Source of the DNA: Dactylis glomerata
Taxonomy: Eukaryota > Streptophyta > Magnoliopsida > Poales > Poaceae
Reading direction: 5' to 3'
Assembly (NCBI GenBank): GCA_007115705.1
Contig: QXEO01000549.1
Location: 1,601,512 to 1,665,511 of the forward strand
DNA: 64,000 nucleotides
Part shown: positions 59,301 to 64,000 of the stretch, in pieces
How the letters are laid out: each line of letters begins with the position of its first letter
Numbering within the stretch: position 1 is the stretch's first letter
The notes under the pieces: model-generated
The model's database searches: none
What the model saw: only the letters and a program-made list of their open reading frames with translations
What the model was told of the DNA's origin: nothing
Position numbers and translations under genes: made by a program

Positions 59301-59850
59301 TCCGAATGCGCCTTATCGGCAGCAAAGCTAGCTTGGCATGTGGCCAAATTCTCCGCGGTCTGCAGAGCAAATAGGTTCTGCTCAAGCCGGACGAAAGATG
59401 GTCAGGTCACCGATGCCATAAGATAAAGGAAACAGAGGCCAAGTCTGATGTTATTGTTGTAAGGCCTCAAGCCCCATGCCCATGCAACATGGAGCTTGAC
59501 CTCAGCAATTTTTTTTGCCTTCTGCACCACCACCACCATCGTCAGCACCTTGGAAGAATGACGAGTGGGATCCCTATCAGACCCCAAGAAGCACATCTTG
59601 TGTGACCGGCACTGGAGGGGCAATACGCGGGCATCTAAGAAGGCGAGCAAGAGGTCAGGCGGCTTCAAGCCGCCCTCCGCCTGGAGGGCGACGATCCGCT
59701 GAAGGACCTTGGCCATGTCCGGACAAGGGTAGGGGAGAGAGGCGCTCCAACAATAGCGCTCGCCCGGCCCGCTCACATCAAAAGGGGGCAGGTTGATATA
59801 ATCAACGACCTTCTTCAGATTCCTCACATAAAAGAAGGAGCGCTGCCATT
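56317..59850 (-). pseudogene. Antisense gene of element 9, 5' end missing
   Basis: Homologue of the six-exon gene in element 8. The first exon is truncated at 59850, beginning in KWQRSFFYVRNL, and its text has LQAEGGLKPPDLLLAFLDA where element 8 has a stop. The acidic second exon is at about 59380-58860, with TAG at 59011-59009 after LPDSPE, the same codon position as a TGA in element 8. Ser/Pro/Ala-rich third exon 58750-57940, coiled-coil exons about 57600-57060, and the last exon with YQGVNLDQLKNLREGGL to the stop at 56317-56319. Several frameshifts are present. The 5' part was removed by element 10. Confidence 0.7.
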
Positions 59851-60345
59851 TGTCATGGGGATGACTTCTAGGGTATGCCAAGGGCAGCGCTGTCTGCCGG
59901 CTGGCGTCCCAAGAATCTCCACGGTGCTAAGTCCAGAAGACCGGCTCTGTCCAAAGGGCCGGCTGCGCTAGCAGTCGGCTGGCGACTCCATCGAGGAGAG
60001 CCAGAGCTGGCGAAGACGACAAGACCCCTCCAACGGCTGCTTCACCAATAGCGGCCTAGCCTCGACAATATCGATAGAGGCGAGGGACGGGCATGACGCA
60101 AGCCACGTCCAGACTCCACCAACCAGCGAGCAGGAGTCTTCCTCACGAAAGGATCCGAGGCAAAAGGGAGAGCATATGCCTCCAAGATTCCAGTCCAAGG
60201 GGGAAAAGGCACTTTATAAAGTTGCCACCGTCAGACAAGGAGTCAGAGGCCATAGGATCACGCCAAGGATGCAGCCGCGGAGGAACCGGCAGCCGGGCAG
60301 CCGGCCACCTAACCTATAACCAGACCCCCGCCTATATAAGGGGGT
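59851..60345 (+). repeat. Element 10: Tat-type LTR fragment
   Basis: Starts TGTCATGGGGATGAC inside the antisense gene of element 9 with no PPT before it, and differs from the element 9 LTR at roughly a quarter of positions. It is therefore the left LTR of another insertion, not the 3' LTR of element 9. It is cut shortly after the TATA box (TATATAA 60333-60339) by element 11. Its interior is not seen. Confidence 0.7.
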
Positions 60346-61330
60346 TGATACATCTCAAACGTATCTATAATTTTTGATGCTCCATGCTTGTTTTTACACC
60401 ATTTGCCTTGTGTTTCATTACACTTTGTGGCATTTTTGTGCGATTTCCGGAACTAACCTATTGACAAGATGCCATAGTGCCAGTTCCCTATTTTCTGCTG
60501 TTTTTGTGTTTCAGAAAAGCTACACAGGAAATATTCTCGGATTTGGACGAAACAAGTTCCAGAACTCCTATTTTTCTCGGAAGAGGACTGAAGACCGAAC
60601 GAGAGCCGGAGGGGGCCCAGAGGCTGCCCACACCATGAGGGGGCGCGGCCCAGGCCCTGGTCGTACCCACCTATGGTGAGGCCCCCCTGGTTGCCTCCTG
60701 ACGACGCCCCTTCGCCTCTAAGAAGCCTCGGGACGGAAAACCCTAAATCAATCGGCAAAATTTCCAGAACAGTTCCGCAGCTCCGCCGCCGCCGCCGACG
60801 AATTTTGGGGGATAGAAGTCTCTGTTCTAGCACCTCGCTGGGATGGGGAAGTGCCCCAGTAGCCATCTCCATCGGTCTCCATCACCGTCTCCGCCGTCTC
60901 CATCGACCTCACCGCCATCTCCATCAACCTTGCTGTCTCCTATGATGATTAGGGAGTAGTTCTCCCCTGGGGCTAAGGGCTCTACCGGTAGCTATGTGGT
61001 TCACCTCTCTCTCCCATGATGTGATCTTTATGTGATCATGAGCTTTGTATCTAGTTGAATTGGTAGATGCTATTATTCAGATATTATGCTACTCCCGTGC
61101 TTTTTTATTGTAATCTCTGGAGATACCTTGTATCATGGTGTGAAGGTGACTAGTGTGCGCATCATGTGTATCTTTTTGGTTAATGTCTTTATGAATTGTT
61201 GGTGTTTGTTGGAACCATCTAGTGCGTTCACGGTGATAGTGTGGGACAATCTAGTTTGGGTACATAGGGACTTTGAGGAGTGCTTCGTAGCCCTACACAT
61301 GATTAGTGTTCTTTTTCCATTGGAGAACTA
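60346..61330 (+). repeat. Element 11: LTR of the element 5 family, plus strand
   Basis: Starts TGATACATCTCAAACG at 60346 and matches the reverse complement of 21009-21863 up to about 61205. The sequence continues to about 61330 without an evident CA end that I can prove. No internal region follows. A short CCATCTCCATC-type simple repeat is at 60866-60935. Whether it is a solo LTR or a truncated element is unresolved; the right limit is approximate. Confidence 0.6.
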
Positions 61331-62840
61331 GTCATCAACCCACGCAACTACGTGGGCTAGCTACTTCAAAATAATGTTTTAGACTTTAAACTAAATTTAC
61401 TAAGGGAGTTTTGAGTGATCCGTATACTTCTGTTATAAGTGCTAACAAAGTGCGATTGATAAATTAGATGGGCATTGAGATATGTGTGTTGCACAGGCTA
61501 GTACGTTCTGAAACGAAAAGTATTTTTTCTCCAAAACATCCGAGAATAGATAATAGAAAACGTACACCTATATTTTAAAATGTAAAATATAAAGTTATAC
61601 TATGTTAGCTCATGTTTCCTGCACAGAACACACAATTCATTAATGAATTCTAATTTAGAGGTGGGTTTAAATTGTTGTGCTCTCTAACCTTAAGTTATCA
61701 TATGATAGCTTTTGCAATATGTACTTCTGTTTCATTGCCCTTTCGGTAGAAGAAGTTCTTGCTACAGCTAATGTTGCATGAAGATGCAAGCCACAGATAA
61801 TCCATATACACAATGTTGTGTTTAATCCACCTATTCAAATAAGAGTTACCTACTATTTTCATAGTTATGCGGGAACATTCGCTACGTATCTATCTTTGAT
61901 AAATTTTGGTCCTTCTTTACCTATATTGATTAATAAAAATAACAATTAGCCAAGTAGATACGTCTACAAAGAGTTTCTGAAGAAATCTACTGGAGTTTGA
62001 CTTATTTGGTGTTTTCATAGTTCACTCAAACATCCCTATTTTTAAGAGACGCTTGTTCTATATACTACTAATAATTTATTTTAATATGAGGATAACCTAT
62101 TAAAAAAGGACAACTCGGTGCATGAAGCTTCCGCTTTGCGCGGAGTCCGGGAAAGGGTTTGACCCACTTGAGGATAATCTACCATGGTAGAAATAACATT
62201 TTTCACTGTAAATAGCTTTTTCATTCATGCATAATATAATTTATAGTGTTCCTTGTGCTTGGGCATCCGTTATGGCATGATAAATAATATTCATTATTCT
62301 CTATTTCCTATCATTTGCCTTTACTATAGTACTAATTCCATAGAAAAAGGCAAAATTTGCATGGACAACACAAAAATGGTTGTAAGGTCAAACGGTCTAA
62401 ATAATCTTTGATCGTATCATAATGGACAGCCAGAAATCCAAGTAGATACGTATACAGAGACTTCGTCAATAGTAGCTGTTGGACTGTTTCTTATCTAGAA
62501 CAGTAGAAAATAGATACAGAGCACCTAAAAATAGTGAATGTGCTCTTCTTCTTCCAATCCTTATTCAACCACCTTGTGTCCAAGTCAACTTAAATTTTAT
62601 TGAAGAAGAAAATAATTAGTAAACCTACATTCTTCATGGATGTGGAGTTATGGTAAACTCATAATATTATTCTGGAAGTACTGCTTAAGCTATTTCTAAA
62701 TCTAGATGTTGCAGTATCAGAATTTCAATATTTGTTCATTCGGCCACCTTGCTTATACCAGTTTTTCCCTTTCGAATATGGTGACCAATAGAAGAGCTTA
62801 TCCAGAAAACATACTACAGGGAGATGAACCAACTAAAGTA
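61331..62840. other. AT-rich, low-repeat flank
   Basis: No LTR element or ORF is recognised. Composition changes sharply to AT-rich. It contains an Au SINE piece (62108-62172) and two similar stretches beginning CAAGTAGATACGT (about 61952 and 62440). It resembles intron or gene-flanking DNA. Confidence 0.5.
62108..62172 (+). mobile_element. Au-type SINE fragment
   Basis: GGACAACTCGGTGCATGAAGC, CCGCTTTGCGCGGAGTCCGG and GAAAGGGTTTGACCCACTT match, in order, the tRNA-derived head of the plant Au SINE as I know it (GGTGCATGTAGCTCCCGC, GCGGGGTCCGGG, GGGTCCGACCACTT). GGGTTTGACCC corresponds to the pol III B box region. The 3' half is missing. Confidence 0.65.
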
Positions 62841-62843
62841 CTA

Positions 62844-63001
62844 CTCCCTCTGTTTCAAAATATAAGATATTTTAGGTTTGTGAAGCAAATGCATGTAGAC
62901 ATGTTTTAGTGTGTATATTCGAGTGAATCTACACACTAAAAGATGTCTAAATACATTTGCTTCACAAAGCTAAAACATCTTATATTTTGAAACGGAGGGA
63001 G
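62844..63001. mobile_element. Stowaway-like MITE 1 (158 bp)
   Basis: Terminal inverted repeats CTCCCTCTGTTTCAAAATAT and its near-exact complement at the right end (...GGAGGGAG), flanked by TA duplications (62842-62843, 63002-63003). Nearly the whole element is self-complementary, with a loop around 62920. Typical Tc1/mariner-type MITE found near grass genes. Confidence 0.92.
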
Positions 63002-63226
63002 TATAATGTAAATGCTGCAAAATATCAGTTAGTACCAATATATAAGCAAAAAAGATTTCCTAAGGGAAACTAAGTTTCCTTTTGGAATGAACCCACATAA
63101 AAATATATCGGAATCAACCAATTCAACAAATGTATTCCCTAGACCTATTTTGTCCTTTAATTTCGGTTGTATAACATAATTTAGCTCTTCAATACTAAAT
63201 AATCTTACCAGTAGTCTGACATCAAT

Positions 63227-63330
63227 ACCAAGACAAATAAAATATATAGTACTACGTCTGTTTCAAATTGCAAAATCTACCAAGACAAATAAAATATATA
63301 GTACTACGTCTGTTTCAAATTGCAAAATCT
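63227..63330. repeat. 52-bp tandem duplication
   Basis: Two identical 52-bp units (63227-63278 and 63279-63330), starting ACCAAGACAAATAAAATATA. The duplicated unit includes the left end of MITE 2, so the duplication is younger than the MITE insertion. Confidence 0.9.
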
Positions 63331-63384
63331 TTTGATAGCCTATTTTATCCTACCAAAATATCTTGTAATTTGGAACAGAGGTAG
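63304..63384. mobile_element. Stowaway-like MITE 2 (81 bp)
   Basis: Inverted ends CTACGTCTGTTTCAAATTGC and GTAATTTGGAACAGAGGTAG with flanking TA on both sides. Its left end also appears once more in the tandem duplication. Confidence 0.75.
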
Positions 63385-63714
63385 TACTAAAAAAATAAGT
63401 TCTTCGGATAAAGTGTATAAAAAAATGAGCTTTAAGCAATAAAGCATCATGGTACGTATACCTTGGTCTCAACCATACGCAAAATGGTCGTAGTGTTTGT
63501 CGCACAAACCTTTGTTACCTGTTGACGCGAAAACAGAAATCTTTAGTCCGAACACATTAATTGTTTAGCAGACTGAGCTTTTGTAAATCTGAAATGAAAA
63601 GAAGGGAGCACATAGGATTATTCTTGAAGCAGTACAAATTAATCTGTATCATCATCCTTCAGATTCCAAACTCTGTCAGAGGCTTTTTTGGAAATACAAT
63701 GCAAATTCCTTTAC

Positions 63715-63770
63715 CTGTGATGTTGAACTGAAAACCTCAATGTCAAACACATCACTAATCTGACGGCTAG
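63715..63770 (-). CDS. Probable internal exon of a host gene (56 nt)
   Basis: On the minus strand an acceptor TGGTTTGCAG precedes 63770, and a strong donor CAG/GTAAAG follows 63715. One of three frames is open and reads SRQISDVFDIEVFSSTSQ; the other two contain stops or poor text. A second donor-like GGTAGGT lies at the very window edge (64000-63994), which would fit an upstream exon just outside. The plus-strand stretch 63903-63990 after TTTATTTCAG is an alternative exon on the other strand. I cannot name the gene. Confidence 0.4.
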
Positions 63771-64000
63771 CTGCAAACCAAAAGAAGAATGAATGTAACA
63801 GTATTATATGTAAACAACTATTAAGAATATAGCTTGGCGTTAATGATTTTGAATAAGAATCAGGGCATTAGTGAAGTCCAAGGATACTGATTTTATTTCA
63901 GTCAGCTATGGGATCGACTATATGAACAAATTTCCAGATATTCTGGTCAAGAACAGAATGATTCAAATCAACACTACTATGAGTAGCGAAGTGACCTACC
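63771..64000. other. Putative intron or gene flank at the right edge
   Basis: AT-rich sequence between the proposed exon and the window end. No repeat is recognised. Confidence 0.3.

Larger units (their letters stand above)
51595..59850 (+). mobile_element. Element 9: older non-autonomous Tat-type gypsy, 3' end lost
   Basis: Same plan as element 8: LTR (51595-52350), PBS TGGCGCCCACCGTGGGGC (52353-52370), gag-protease, AATAAA, non-coding tandem-repeat module and antisense gene. It ends in the middle of the first antisense exon, where a different Tat-type LTR (element 10) starts. Its own 3' LTR is not in the window. Gag has several frameshifts, so it is older than element 8. The 5 bases before the LTR are ctgat. 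Confidence 0.85.

Noticed and set aside
59851..60345. Initially taken as the 3' LTR of element 9
   Set aside because: It differs from the 5' LTR at about a quarter of positions, lacks a PPT before it and interrupts an exon, so it is a separate insertion.

Overview
The window is nuclear DNA from a large grass genome. The repeat families point to Triticeae (wheat, Aegilops or barley relatives): an Angela/BARE-like copia, a SIRE/Maximus-like copia with an extra ORF, Tat-type Ty3/gypsy elements with antisense genes, a Tekay/Del gypsy with 3.2 kb LTRs, Stowaway MITEs and an Au-type SINE. No bacterial, organellar, CRISPR, rRNA or tRNA gene is visible. Almost everything is nested LTR retrotransposons; only the last ~2.7 kb look like gene-flanking DNA. 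Exact borders come from matching LTR ends (TG...CA), primer binding sites (PBS), polypurine tracts (PPT) and 5-bp target-site duplications (TSD).

Left nest (1-21863). Element 1 (Tat gypsy, minus strand, 1-4947, running off the left edge) sits in the gag of element 2 (gypsy, minus strand, 4953-6666). Element 2 sits in the pol of element 3 (SIRE/Maximus-like copia, plus strand, 6667-21008, 5' part outside the window). Element 4 (gypsy, plus strand, 8239-16022, TSD gtcat) is also inserted in element 3, splitting its RNase H. Element 3 abuts the interior of an inverted LTR (element 5, 21009-21863).

Middle nest (22541-51257). Element 6 is a minus-strand Tekay/Del gypsy (TSD tctgt). Its decayed interior received element 7 (Angela/BARE-like copia, 27158-35707, TSD cttgg) and element 8 (non-autonomous Tat gypsy, 36526-46588, TSD gagtt). 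By-eye LTR divergence falls in nesting order: about 4% in a sample of element 6, about 2.5% for element 7, about 1.9% for element 8.

Right part. Element 9 (51595-59850) is an older relative of element 8. It is cut by another Tat-type LTR (element 10, 59851-60345), which is cut by an LTR of the element 5 family (element 11, from 60346). From about 61331 the sequence is AT-rich, with an Au SINE fragment, two Stowaway-like MITEs, a 52-bp tandem duplication and one convincing short exon on the minus strand (63715-63770).

The most interesting content is antisense genes carried by the gypsy elements. Element 4 holds an intact 179-codon antisense gene encoding two AT-hooks plus a B3-type DNA-binding domain, with its own plant-style promoter (TATA box and telo-boxes). 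Element 8 holds a six-exon antisense gene whose splice junctions all keep phase; elements 1 and 9 carry relatives. In elements 1, 8 and 9 the gag ORF starts inside the LTR and reads through the PBS. Element 1 is also saturated with the 7-mer ATGGCGG/CCGCCAT.
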